From Artemisia argyi (taxonomy: Eukaryota > Streptophyta > Magnoliopsida > Asterales > Asteraceae): DNA of 64,000 nucleotides. Shown here piece by piece: positions 44,070 to 54,740 of this stretch (positions are counted from its first letter, which is position 1; each line of letters begins with the position of its first letter). The stretch spans positions 117,477,449-117,541,448 of the forward strand of contig CM060696.1 of assembly GCA_030686995.1 (NCBI GenBank), given 5' to 3'. The translations under genes were made by a program, and so were the position numbers. The notes beneath the pieces are model-generated. The model made no database searches, was not told where the DNA came from, and was given only the letters and a program-made list of their open reading frames with translations.

Positions 44070-45066
44070 ATGGCCATTTTCTCCGACTTGATTGAAAAAA
44101 CCATGGAAGTATTCATGGACGACTTCTCTGTCTATGGAAATTCTTTCGATTCTTGCCTCTCCCATTTAAAGAATATGCTGAAACGGTGTGAAAACAACAA
44201 CTTGGTTCTAAATTAGGAGAAGTGCCACTTCATGGTTAAAGAGGGAATTGTCCTCGGCCATAAAATTTCCAAATCTGGGATTGAGGTAGATCGTGCCAAA
44301 GTTGATGTAATCGCTAAGCTACCTCATCCTACCACTGTTAAAGGAATCCGAAGCTTCCTTGGTCATGCTGGCTTTTACCGACTTTTTATACAAGATTTTT
44401 CTAAAATAGCCCGGCCTCTGACCCACCTTTTAGAGAAAGATGCTCCGTTTAACTTCACAAATGAATGCATCGATGCATTTAATTTGTTAAAGAAGAAGTT
44501 AACGGAGGCACCGATCTTAGTTGCCCCCGATTGGAGCTTACCATTTGATGCAAGTGATTATGCCATTGGTGCAGTTCTGGGGCAAATAAAGACAAAATAC
44601 TTTCAGCCGATACATTATGCAACTAAGACAATCAATAACGCTCAACATCATTACACTACTACTGAAAAAGAGATGTTAGCCGTTGTCTGTGCTTTTGAAA
44701 AATTTCGACCTTATTTGCTTTTGAAAAAATGCATAGTGTATATGGATCATTTGGCTTTAAAATACCTAATGGCAAAGCAAGATGCTAAGCCACGCTTGAT
44801 GCGGTGGGTTCTACTCCTTTAAAAATTCGATGTTGAAATTCGAGACAAAAAAGGAGCTGAGAACCTTGCTGCTGATCACCTTTCAGGTCTAGAGAATCCC
44901 CATCAAAGTGTTCTCGAGAAAAAGGAAATTACCAAAACATTTCCTCTCGAGACACTTGGGAGTGTGTCTACAAGTGACTCAAGTACCTCATGGTTCGCCA
45001 ATTTTGCGAATTACAATGCGGGGAATTTCATTAGGAAAGGGATGTCATCCCAACAAAAGAAGAAAT
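44070..45066 (+). pseudogene. pol: Athila-type RT C-terminal half, RNase H and start of integrase (E1b)
   Basis: Continues the RT of 10700-11306 in frame after the E2m insertion. It has the polymerase FMDD box (44112-44123), the LGHKIS and IRSFLGHAGFYRLF phrases, then RNase H with DASDYAIGAVLGQ and TEKEMLAVV. The frame is broken by TAG 44214-44216 (a Trp position in the family) and TAA 44820-44822 (a Gln position). It continues through DKKGAENLAADHLS and KGMSSQQKKK, the entry to the integrase zinc region, where Copia A begins at 45067. Non-functional remnant of an Athila pol. Confidence 0.87.
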
Positions 45067-45518
45067 TGTAAGGAATTAGTGAAGTCAGTATTTAGATACT
45101 GTTGAAGATTTCTGCTGACAGGTTCCTGCGGAAGCATATACTGGTTTCTGCTGAAGAATGGTTCCTGCTAAAGAATAGTGTTACTGTGGATATAGTTAAT
45201 CCGTAGATAGAGACTAGTTATTTTAGGACATGATATGTAGAATATCGTTTATTAGTTTTATGTTATTCGTTCCTTGTAGAAGAATTTATGGTTTCCACTA
45301 GTATATAAGGAACCCAAGGATATTGTATTAGGTACGAGTTTCAAAACGATTATTAGTGAATAATATCGATCCATAGAGGATCAAAGTTTAGCATACAGTT
45401 TATATTTATATTCCGCAATAAGTATAAGCTAACAGAGATTGTCTATTTAGTTTACTAGTGATTACATTAGTTGACTAACGATCTATTGGCTCGAGATCTA
45501 TCAAGTGTAGATCCTACA
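45067..45518 (+). repeat. Copia A 5' LTR
   Basis: 452 bp. Starts TGTAAGG, ends CCTACA, near-perfect terminal inverted repeats. It contains several ttcctgc(t/g)gaag phrases near the 5' end. The partner LTR is not in the window. Confidence 0.7.
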
Positions 45519-45520
45519 AG

Positions 45521-45533
45521 TGGTATCAGAGCC
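45521..45533 (+). other. Copia A primer binding site
   Basis: TGGTATCAGAGCC, initiator Met tRNA type, two bases after the LTR. Confidence 0.8.
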
Positions 45534-45589
45534 ACAAGATAATCTTTGTAATCTAACTCATACTCAAATACCTTTTTCACTCAGTAACA

Positions 45590-45709
45590 ATGGTTGATGG
45601 AGATGCTACTGATGTCACTCTCACAAACACCAATGCCCTCACTCAACAACTCCAACAGGTTGCCATCTCTAACAGCAACACCAAGTTTCCCTATCTTAGG
45701 AAGGATGAG
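45590..45709 (+). pseudogene. gag: Copia A gag, first 40 codons
   Basis: ATG 45590 followed by a Thr/Asn/Gln-rich start and KFPYLRKDE, a phrase typical of the N-terminus of Asteraceae Copia gags (from memory). Cut in the next codon by the Copia B LTR. Confidence 0.65.
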
Positions 45710-46214
45710 TGTTGGGATTTATACTTGAGTTGATATTGACAAAATATGAAAGATAAAGGACTAAAGAAGATAAAGTGAATAATGCAAAAGACAAGGGACT
45801 TGCTTTACATAAAAGATTTATATTTTAGTCCTTCGTAGTATTCTTGTAACCCTAATTCTGTGTTATATAAACAGAATACAGGGAATAGGTTTTATTATGT
45901 GTGTCACAATGTAAACCTAGAAAGGTGTGTGTGTAGAGACGTTTTATGGGAAAATGTCTTGGGTGATTAGTGTTAAGCCTCAACGATCTTAGATCGCTGT
46001 TAGAGTGTAACCGTGCTACACTTGATCACGTAGCATTGGGGATTTGGTGTATGTTAGAGTAGAGATGATGACGAGAAACCTTGTTTATAATATTGTTCTT
46101 ATTCCGCTATGTTTTATCATATGAACATTAATATTCCTATATTAAGACTTAATCAGTCTTGAGCCAAAACGGTCGTAGAAACTATCTTTATTATGGCGTT
46201 CATAGTTTCTAACA
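45710..46214 (+). repeat. Copia B 5' LTR
   Basis: 505 bp, TGTTGGGATT to CTAACA, with ttatataaac (about 45863-45872) as TATA candidate. Confidence 0.65.
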
Positions 46215-46216
46215 TG

Positions 46217-46230
46217 TGGTATCAAAGCGG
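46217..46230 (+). other. Copia B primer binding site
   Basis: TGGTATCAAAGCGG, close to the initiator Met type (TGGTATCAGAGC) with one change in the first 12 bases, two bases after the LTR end. Confidence 0.6.
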
Positions 46231-47953
46231 GGGCTCTTGATATCTGGGATTTACAAGGTTTAGTTTGTAGAAGAACGAAGAAAACAAGAAAAATTCGAAT
46301 TTGGTTCAATTTTCGTAACTCACTGCAGCTCAGTTTTCAAGGCGCGATATCTCCTTCGTTAACCATTGGATCGGGCTGAAATTTTTACTAGAGGTTCTCA
46401 ACATACCAAGGAAGAGTTGCACCAGAGGGATCTTCGATCTGAGCTCTCAGTAAAAAGATAAAAATTGTCGAAGTCCGCTACTGCAATAGGTGAAATTTTT
46501 CGAATTTTTAGGGTTTCTTTCAAAGGGTTTTGGTTTTCATTGATTTCCTTGTTCGTATGGTCTTTATTCATCATGGAAGTCATTGTTTATCAAAGAAAAG
46601 CTGCTTTGGATTGGAATTAATTGATTTGCAATTAGGGTTTCTTAGGGTTTTCAAATTGCTTGGAATACATATGTAACCCCTAAAACAAACCCTAACAATG
46701 ACCAATCATATAAAACCCTAACTGAGTAGATGAGATGTTGTTGTTATGATGACGCTGTTATTAAATGATACTTGGGTTATATGGTACGTAAGAGTACTGG
46801 TGAACAAGCAGATATGTAATGGTACGCTTTGTGGAGTAAGGTGTCTGAGGTTACTGGTACAAGAACGCTATGGACTGTGGTTACTCGTGAACATGTAGGG
46901 TATGTTTATTCACAAAAGATACTGATGGTCACGCGTTAGTACTGCTTTTCAATTCAGTTTGTACTACGTTTAGTTTGTCTTGCTATCTTATTTGAGACTA
47001 ACAGGAGATAGAAAGAGAGACTTGAAAGTGATGTGTGATGGTATAGCTGCTAAGTATGGTCAGTATTAGAAGATTGATTGATCATAGGTTCACATGCCTA
47101 CAGGATTCATAGGTCACGGGTTATTCATAAATTAATATGGGTATCATAACAGATCTGTCGCTTTCTATGTTATTGTGATGTAACCTCGTACTGCACATAA
47201 TTCTTTTGTCGTGGATCTGGTACCTGAATTTTAATATGTTCGCTGGTATGATGAATCACGTGGTTTCAGTATTCAATAACTACCTTATACTAGGTCTGAT
47301 CGCTATCATTGTATCATGTGATTCATGGGATGGTGATTATTCTGATTTGATTGGCTGATTCATTGACTGTTATTGGTAAAGTTGGATAGTGAGTTATTGG
47401 TACGAGGATTGGAGGTTCGAGGTTTCACTGCTATACTATAAAGTTCCCACTGCTAGTTAACTTTTCCCACTGCTAGGCTATTATGTTTCCACTGCTGCGT
47501 TATACGTTTCCACTGCAGCTTCGATGGTTACCACTGCTTATGCAAATAAGTTTCCACTGCTGCGATACTTGTTCCCACTGCTACTTAATTGTTTCCACTG
47601 CCAAGCTTATAACAAATATGCTTGGACTTGGCTCGTTTTTCCCATTTGGTTTGACATCAGTTTCATTCAAATTTTAAAGTCGATGGTTATTGTTTCTTTC
47701 ATGAATGTAGAGATGCAATGGTTATATTATTATAACATGGGACGATGTATATATGTATTTAATGAAACATTGTGGGAACTGGATGCTATCCTGGTCACTG
47801 GCTGAAATCCTAATCGCATGGAATTGTGACCTCGTACTTCAATGGTTGTAGGCCAATGCGTTATTAAAATCATGGAATATTTAAACCTTGTACTACAAAA
47901 GATCATGGGTCGGTGATTAATGGAAAGTAAGGCCATGCATGGTACTGGAACTT
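46231..47953 (+). other. Copia B internal region without recognisable genes
   Basis: Leader-like sequence rich in agggttt/aaaccct phrases (to about 46730), then sequence with recurring ttactggtac/actggtgaac words, then a phased motif array (47421-47602). Small open frames (46398-46583, 47483-47805) show no domain. Probably untranslated leader of Copia B; a different origin cannot be excluded. Confidence 0.4.
47421..47602 (+). repeat. Nine-copy TTYCCACTGCT array phased at about 21 bp
   Basis: CACTGC cores start at 47426, 47448, 47468, 47490, 47511, 47532, 47555, 47576 and 47596, that is every 20-23 bp. The core and the preceding gttt/ttcc are kept while the 8-10 bases between vary. Confidence 0.8.
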
Positions 47954-48297
47954 TGTTAGGTCACCATATTGATTTCACACAAACAAGAATGAGATAGATA
48001 TAAGGATTTGGGTGATTATATGAATAAGAGAATAATGAGAGCAAAAGCTTCCTTAAGATATCAAATAACCAACCAAGTTTACATGAAACCTAAGGTTACT
48101 ATATATAGGGAAGGAGCTAGGGCAACACTCCCTCTCCATCCTTACATGAATTTCGTGTGGGCTTAAAGCCCATGGACTACATTACTTAAGTCTAGTAAAC
48201 TTGTAACATAACATAATTGTAAGTAAGTAATAACTTAAGCAACCTATTATTACAAATGACTGAGACTTGATAAAATAGTAAAACTTTGATCCCAACA
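47954..48297 (-). repeat. Copia C 3' LTR
   Basis: 344 bp. Reverse strand begins TGTTGGGATC and ends CCTAACA. A reverse-strand TATA box (ctatatatag, about 48100-48109) is present. The adjoining purine tract (48298-48310) fixes the LTR start. The partner LTR is outside the window. Confidence 0.75.
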
Positions 48298-50604
48298 ATC
48301 TCCCCCTAAGGGTCGGTCATCACAGTTGCTTGACGTCTTTGTCATTTCTTCATCTTTGACTTTCATAGCTTTAGACGTCTTTCAAAAATCATGAGATAAG
48401 AATCATTCATCGTTCTTTGTGCTCTGTTCATTGTTGTTGTGATAGTGATCGTGTCATGAAGTTGTCTGCCTTTCGTCACTTCCGCGTCTGTGGTGGTAGT
48501 CCGCCATTCCAACATGCTCATACATCTTTGAATTCTGACTTATATATGCACGTAGTTCCCTTTCTTTCACTTAGATCTTTAATCTTTATACTTTGTAGAT
48601 TCTTCTTTTTGGCGTAGAATCTTTCTTTTGAACTTTGTGTTGCTTTGATCTTTGAGGGAGCTTTTGATGACTTCAAGATGCATGTATGAGCATGTGGAAT
48701 CCGTCGCCATGGAGATGATGTGTCCCTACAGGTAAACAGTTAGCAATAAAAACATCTGGTACTTACAGATAAGGAATTAGAGATCGTCAACAGCATAGTG
48801 TGAAGACTCCTTCTAACCCTTATCAAGGTCGTTCCCATGTTAGATACCCCCGAAGGAGCTTACGAGACCTACTAAGTAGCTCAATGACTGGGTGAGTCGC
48901 TGGGGATCACTCCACGACTGTAGACCGCTAAGAAACCACCGCAAACAATAAGCGTAACCCACAAGGAGTTACCGAAGTGACCTGCTGTCAGGATTGTTTG
49001 ATGTTGACCCTGGCAGGATTTCCGTTCAATCATTGAGAAATACTTATGTAAATTCTCTCATAAACGTTCTCGGCAGATTGCTAAGATCTACGAAGGACTC
49101 GATAATTTACAGCTGGTGTCCATTGATGTAGAATACCAGTTGTAGAAATACTAAGTGTTCCTAAGAGATCTTTAATGTATCTCATGGCTCTAGACTCGAA
49201 AAGTGCACACTTAGGTTTCCTATGCGGAGACTAGGGAGGGGTCTCCTGCTTCAATATCAACCATCTCTAAGAGATAAGTCGATAGATTACACTGGTTCCC
49301 CGTGAGAATGAAACAAGCTCTTTTAAGAGAACTTGAGTGGCTAGAAGGTTTAGTGCATTGCGTCACTTGGTCCATGACGTCTTTATCTTCAATACTGGCG
49401 TCGCCTTAGCAACAACCAGTAGCATACGAATTGAACCCGGTGTCTGCCCTAAGGTTGAACATATGGAGGGCTATTTCTTTTCACCCTTTTCTTTACTTTT
49501 CTTTTTAATTCTTTAACTCCTTCTTTCCCCTTTCATTCTTTTCTCCTTTTTTCGTATCATACCGAAGGACTTCTAATTCTAACTATTGGTGATGTCCTTG
49601 GGTAGATCCCTCCGGCTCTGGCGGATCATAGGACGGTTATTCCTATCTTAATCACCTTATAACTCCATGATTATACGACAATAGCCATGAAACCTCTTGA
49701 TTGAAAATCTCTCAAAGTGTTTGTGATTATCAAACATTTTGTTTAACACTTTGAGATTTTTGTGTTTACTTTTGAAGGGCTCCCCCTTCACATGTGCTCA
49801 TAAGTATTTAATAAATTTGCACATGCGTGAGGAACAAGCACTTTTGAATTGATCCACTTTCAGTGAACCTGGCCGATTCGAGACACGCTTACATCACTAA
49901 TTAGACTAGCTTGAAGTTATTACCCGGCCTGGTCAAATCCACAGAAATTTTCTCGAAATGGTACATTTCTACTAAGACAAATCCTTTTCGAGACACGCTT
50001 ACGTGGCTAGTTAAAGAGTTCCATTGTCAGCTTTTAGGTGACAACTAGTTCTAGTAACTAACTTGATGTTATTACCCATCGAGGATAAGACTTTTCGAGA
50101 TTACTAACTTTTATGTTTCGTCAATTCTTGGGAGAATCTGAGTCTAGCTCGCATGAGATTTGTCATTTAAGCAACTTTGAACTTTCATATTTTAATCACA
50201 TTCACTTTTTCTCCCCCTCAAAAATAGCATATAAGATGATATTTTTGACACTCTTTTGATTAAAATATGCCTTTTGAGTCTTATGGGGAGAATTCAACAA
50301 GAACTTTTGATTTTAAGAACGATGATTTTGTTTCAAGTGCTCCCCCTCAACAAGTGAATTCTTATTTAGGTGAAATACTTGTCTTTTGAGCAGAGTTATG
50401 AAAATCATAAAATGTTTGATTAACTCTACTCAAAAGTAAGAAGCCTTCGCTCCTTATATCAGGATTGAGGCACTGATGCGTACCTCAGGGTCCTTTCATT
50501 ACAAGAACGGGTTGTACACTGTTATGTGTGCATAAGCCATAGTGATAACAATTTAATCAAATGAAACAATTAATATTGAAAAGTTAATACCCATGTGTAC
50601 CAGT
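48298..50604 (-). other. Copia C 3' untranslated region with several purine tracts
   Basis: About 2.3 kb with no credible gene. On the minus strand, GGGGGAG-type tracts occur at about 48300-48310 (next to the LTR), 49780-49787, 50211-50220 and 50340-50349; a fifth lies at 53700-53709. A polypyrimidine stretch on the plus strand (about 49471-49557) is another long purine tract for the element. Repeated phrases ttcgagacacgcttac and cttga-gttattaccc occur at about 49877-49925 and 49988-50080. Confidence 0.6.
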
Positions 50605-51920
50605 TTAAGCTTCATCAGTGAGTGGAGCATCAAAGTCAGTGAACTGTGGTTCTGGTCTTTTGAAGAGGCTGATGGGAAATGAAGGTCTGACACCGATATA
50701 GCTTTCTAATCGTCTGATCTGTTCCAGGCAAAATAACCTTTCTTCAATCTTATGGACAAAGTTATGAACTTGTCTTCTGGAGCTGGATTTCCACCTTGGA
50801 GTTTCACCTTGTGCTATCTTTCATCGATCATCATTCAACCTTTTGACTAACCCATCACGAACGGTTTTAAGCGTAACATCACAAAACTTGTGTATCTCAT
50901 CGAGCCTCATGAAGCTTTGTAGTTTTTTGCTGTTGATCTAGGTGAAACCAAATGAAGGTTTTTGGATGAGAGTGTACTGTGAAGTTTGATAGATTCCTTC
51001 AAATGTGAATTGTGGCTTAGTTAAATTGATCTTCTGTTGGTAACTTTCCACTCCAAGCTGAAGATCTTCCACTCTTTCTTGAACTATCAATCGTCGGATG
51101 AAGAGAAGTAGAGATGCCATAAAGTTGTATTGAGTTTCTCTGTCGAATCCACACATTCTTCCTTGAACTTTTTCTAGATACATGTCTTCAATGTCATTTA
51201 GATAAAGGTCAGGAAAATCTGCTTCGGAGAATTTGTACTTCTTTTCATCTTGTCTTTTAACTACAATCTCATTCATGAACATGTAGTTAAACCGTTTTGA
51301 CTCTTGAATCTCCAAGATAGCAATGATCTTAGATTTATGCTTCACATTCTCCAACAATTTTTTGTCTAATCTGTGAGTATAACCGAGATGACGACGTTCT
51401 GGCCAGTGCTGAATCCCGTGTAGAGCATCTCTGGCGTAGGCTACGATAGAGTCGCTGAATACTGGAGTAGATTCTTCAATCCCGTGTACGGCTGAGGTAT
51501 ATTCTTTGCATTGAATCTGGAATGTTTAATCAGAGGTAAGTCATCATCAACATCGTATCCTAATTCAATGAAGAAATCAAGGAGATCCTGTTCAGGCAGT
51601 ATTTGAGCAAATTCATTGTCAGGTTGAGGCAGGAGGAAGACTGTACGAAGGACATCGTGATCTACAGTGTAGACTTGTCAATCCAGCGTAACAATGAAAG
51701 ACTCATCATCTAAATTAGCCTTAGCCGTAAGCCAGAACTGATGAAGGTAAAACACATGAACTGATGTAGATCTTTTGAGCAGATTCTTGCATGGATGTGC
51801 AAGGAGAATATCTTTGACAATCCTGCACGAGTTCTCGGGAATACTCAATTTGTCAAAGTCAACTCGAGGATTGTTGTTGCCAATCATAACGTTGCAGTCA
51901 GCGGGAGTGATGTCATCCAT
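50605..51920 (-). pseudogene. Copia C env-position ORF, broken
   Basis: On the minus strand ATG at 51920 opens a frame with the phrase VFYLHQFWLTAKA. It is stopped by TGA at 51675-51677 where the sense requires Trp. It resumes (LPEQDLLDFFIELGYD), shifts frame by one near 51495, and continues through RDALHGIQHWPERR, EADFPDLYLNDIEDMYL, VEDLQLGVESYQQK and LTKPQFTFEGI. Further in-frame stops are at 50938-50940 and 50821-50823. The sense reaches TTA (stop) at 50605. These phrases belong to an ORF I recall from 3' of pol in Asteraceae Copia elements. No signal peptide or membrane span is visible, so env-like refers only to position. Function unknown. Confidence 0.65.
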
Positions 51921-53921
51921 GGTGAGTAGTGGAAGAGTTTGTTCAGGGACATTCTCGTTGTGTTCAGCATGTTAATCTGAAAAGCATTATCATAAACCAA
52001 ACATCCAGATTTGTTACTTGTGAGCACGATTGCAAAGTTTGATTAGTGATAAAGATTTGAAGTCATGTAAGCACAAATGGTACAATTATTATATGTGAAG
52101 TGACGAATTAAGTATACTTAAAAAATGTTTGAGCATATAGAATCATGAAATCAAGCATTAAGCATTCATACATTCACATAGGCACTAATATCATCCAAGA
52201 TACATGATTATATCACATATTGCATCAAATAATAATCAACACAATAACATGTTATCTAAATTACAATATTCAATGTTCTCGAAATATTACATGAATGACA
52301 ATTTTACGCAAACATGAAAAGATGACACATTTTCGAAATCAGCATAGAGTGAGTTTTCGAAAAGAAGAATTTTCGAAAATGCCAAATGTGAGTGTTTTCG
52401 AAATAATTCACAAAATGTGTTCTCGATAAATAATTTTATCGAGAATACTGATTTGCAAGATATTTCGCAAACACTGAATATTGAGCATTCTTGAAAAAAT
52501 TTGACCAAGGTTGAGTTTTCGAAAAAATGACCAGTGATGAACATTTTTCGCAAACACATAAAACAACTGTTTTTGAAATGATTTCAAATTTTATTTTTCG
52601 AGAAAATAAATTTTTTGAGAAAATACATAATTTTGAGACTTTTTTGAAAGCCCTTGTTAGATGTGTTCTCGAAATATATCCACCAGTACTGGTGTTTGGT
52701 AAAAAGGATGTGTTCTCGAAAAATTCTTGTACAAGAATTTCGAAATCGTGTCAACGTACGTTTCCTTTTGCAATTTATTTTTCCAGATATTAAGACCTGT
52801 TGTGTTGATGACAAAGCAGCAATTAGTCACAAGGAAATAGCATACATGCGATGATTTCGAAACTAGTGCAATTACTCATTATCGAGAAACACAAGATCGA
52901 GCAAACATTCATCACTACTATGAATCATATATCACATATCATGCATATGAACATGTTGGGTACTAACAATAGACTATACGAACACCAAACGAGAAAAACC
53001 CAATATGAACATAAACCCTAGTTTTCGAATATAGAGCATACAAGGATTAAGTCACAAAGAAAGTGATACAAAGGTCTAAAAACACAGAGCACAACATATC
53101 ACACCAACAAAATCATTACAACAAACTATTAATCAATAAAACCCAAATCGAACTTAAACCCTAGTGTTCAAAAATAACTCAAACATGTGATAGAATACGA
53201 TTGGTTGTGATATAAATGATAAGAACATGATTTGGGACAAAAGCCCTATGAAAAATTGCATCTCTAAACATGTTTGGATTAAATTCGAAATAGTTGAAAC
53301 CCTAGAACTAGAAAACGCAATTGCAAGAAATCTAACCATTAAAATCGTGATTAATCGAAAACCTATGTAAGAAATACCCTTAAGAACATAAAGGAACTTA
53401 CAGATTGATGATTAAAACACGGATTATTATGTTTGATTTGGAGCCGTGGGTTTCGAGAATAGGGGTGTTTGTTTGATTTTGATTATTTAGAGATATGGGG
53501 TGTTTGTTTGTGTATTATGTTAAAAACTTTTTAATTATTTTGTCACTTATAGTCCCTTAACTTCTACTAATGTAAAATGACTCCTTAAGTTAGATGCAAG
53601 TTGAGACTCAAAGATATACTACCTTACGACACCATTTTGAGAAAAGGAAACATGATATGAAATAAAAAAAAAAATATATGAGAAAAAATGTGAGCGTGTC
53701 TCCCCCTCAACACTTGTAAAATAACAAGGTGTTGAAAGAAAGTGATATACTTGCGGTTTTTTTTTTTTTTTTTTTTTTTGAGAGCAAAAGAAAAATATTT
53801 TTGTGTTTATGAGGTTTTTGAAAAATAAGAGAAAAATTATTTTACAAAGATAGTTTTAGTTTTGATGTTTGACATTTTACTTTTGTTTTAGAAACTTTTC
53901 CAGATCCTCTGGTGTCAAACA
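51921..53921 (-). other. Copia C spacer between pol and env-position ORF, with TTCTCGAAA-type cluster
   Basis: 2 kb without a recognisable gene. About a dozen TT(T/C)TCGAAA-like words cluster at 52275-52870, with a perfect 20-bp palindrome at 52721-52740. A poly-T run lies at about 53757-53779 and a GGGGGAG tract (minus strand) at 53700-53709. Short frames in both strands across the cluster are repeat shadows. As it lies upstream of the env-position ORF, it may hold that gene's promoter. Confidence 0.5.
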
Positions 53922-53996
53922 TCACATACCAATTTCGTGAACTAGACTTGCAAACCTTGATGGAGCTAAGGATTTTGTAAGTAAGTCCGCCAATTG
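53922..53996 (-). pseudogene. pol: Copia C pol, last 25 codons
   Basis: Reverse-strand frame QLADLLTKSLAPSRF...HEIGM followed by TGA (53922-53924): the C-terminal end of Copia RNase H. It joins in frame to 62495 and upstream once E5 is removed. Confidence 0.82.
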
Positions 53997-54732
53997 TGTA
54001 ACAATTCGCATTTTCAGATTAATTACTATTCCCGGAAAATTTCACTATTCACTTTTTACTATTCACTTTTCACTATTCATCTCAGAAATTTTTAATTCAT
54101 ATTCTCGTAAGTTAAACTATTTTAACGATAATCCGAGAGTTTGACGCTCGTCGGATCATTTCTGCAAAAATCACAAAGCCGTGTCCGAGATTTACTTTTA
54201 GGTTTAAACGTCATTCCAGCATCCGATATGTCCATAAAACATTATAAACAATAGAAATATGATTTTCTCTCATTTTAGGACAATTCCAAAAGTTTTGGAA
54301 TTTTACGTTTTTCAGTTCAGCGTTTTACGCGAATTACGCGTTTTAGACCCGTGTTTCCAGTTTTTAGCAGGGTTTTAGCACCCGATAGATCTTACCACTC
54401 ATTTAATATTTTATTATGGAGTATATTGATAAGTTCTAGCATATTTATAAGTTTCATATTTTTAGGATACCTGGTTTTATGTTTCGTGACTTAAAAACTT
54501 ACAGTTAGCAATTTACGGAGTCAAAACTAGCTACATACTTAGGATATTATCATCCAAAGACCATGACTACTCATCTAGTCACCCTTATCTTATTGAAACC
54601 GACTTAGGGGGGGGGGGGAGTCACCATGTGTGGTTAAATCTTAACCATTGATCTCTAGGATGGTTACAAGTGTCAAAAACTAACCATGGTTAAATTCTAA
54701 CCCAATATATGGTTAACTATTTTTCCTACCCT

Positions 54733-54740
54733 ATAAATAC
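54733..54740 (+). promoter_or_regulatory. TATA box of E5 LTR
   Basis: tataaata in the context cctaccctataaatacc, repeated at 60079-60086 in the 3' LTR. Confidence 0.6.

Larger units (their letters stand above)
45067..45709 (+). mobile_element. Copia A: 5' end of a Copia element in E1 pol
   Basis: LTR 45067-45518 (TGTAAGG...CCTACA), primer site at 45521-45533 and the first 40 codons of gag, then interrupted by Copia B at 45710. The rest lies beyond the window, on the far side of the nested insertions. The base-pair boundary on the left is set by the break in the E1 integrase frame. Confidence 0.75.
45710..47953 (+). mobile_element. Copia B: 5' LTR and leader of a second Copia element
   Basis: LTR 45710-46214 (TGTTGGGATT...TTTCTAACA), primer-like site at 46217, then 1.74 kb with no recognisable gag before Copia C enters at 47954. 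No second LTR is in the window. The assignment rests on the LTR termini, the primer site, and the abrupt break in Copia A gag. The target duplicate on the left would be ATGAG (45705-45709). Confidence 0.6.

Noticed and set aside
47421..47602. Phased CACTGC array as a CRISPR array
   Set aside because: Repeats are about 11 bp with 8-10 bp spacers, the context is a plant retroelement, and there are no cas genes.
47954..48297. This LTR as the 3' LTR of Copia B
   Set aside because: Both start TGTTGGGAT, but the rest does not match 45710-46214, the orientation is opposite, and the purine tract lies on its right side, so it belongs to Copia C.
45067..53921. A host gene in the long stretch without clear pol
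   Set aside because: The recognisable pieces are LTR ends, primer sites, a Copia gag start and a retroelement accessory ORF; no exon-intron gene model with a host-type protein could be made.
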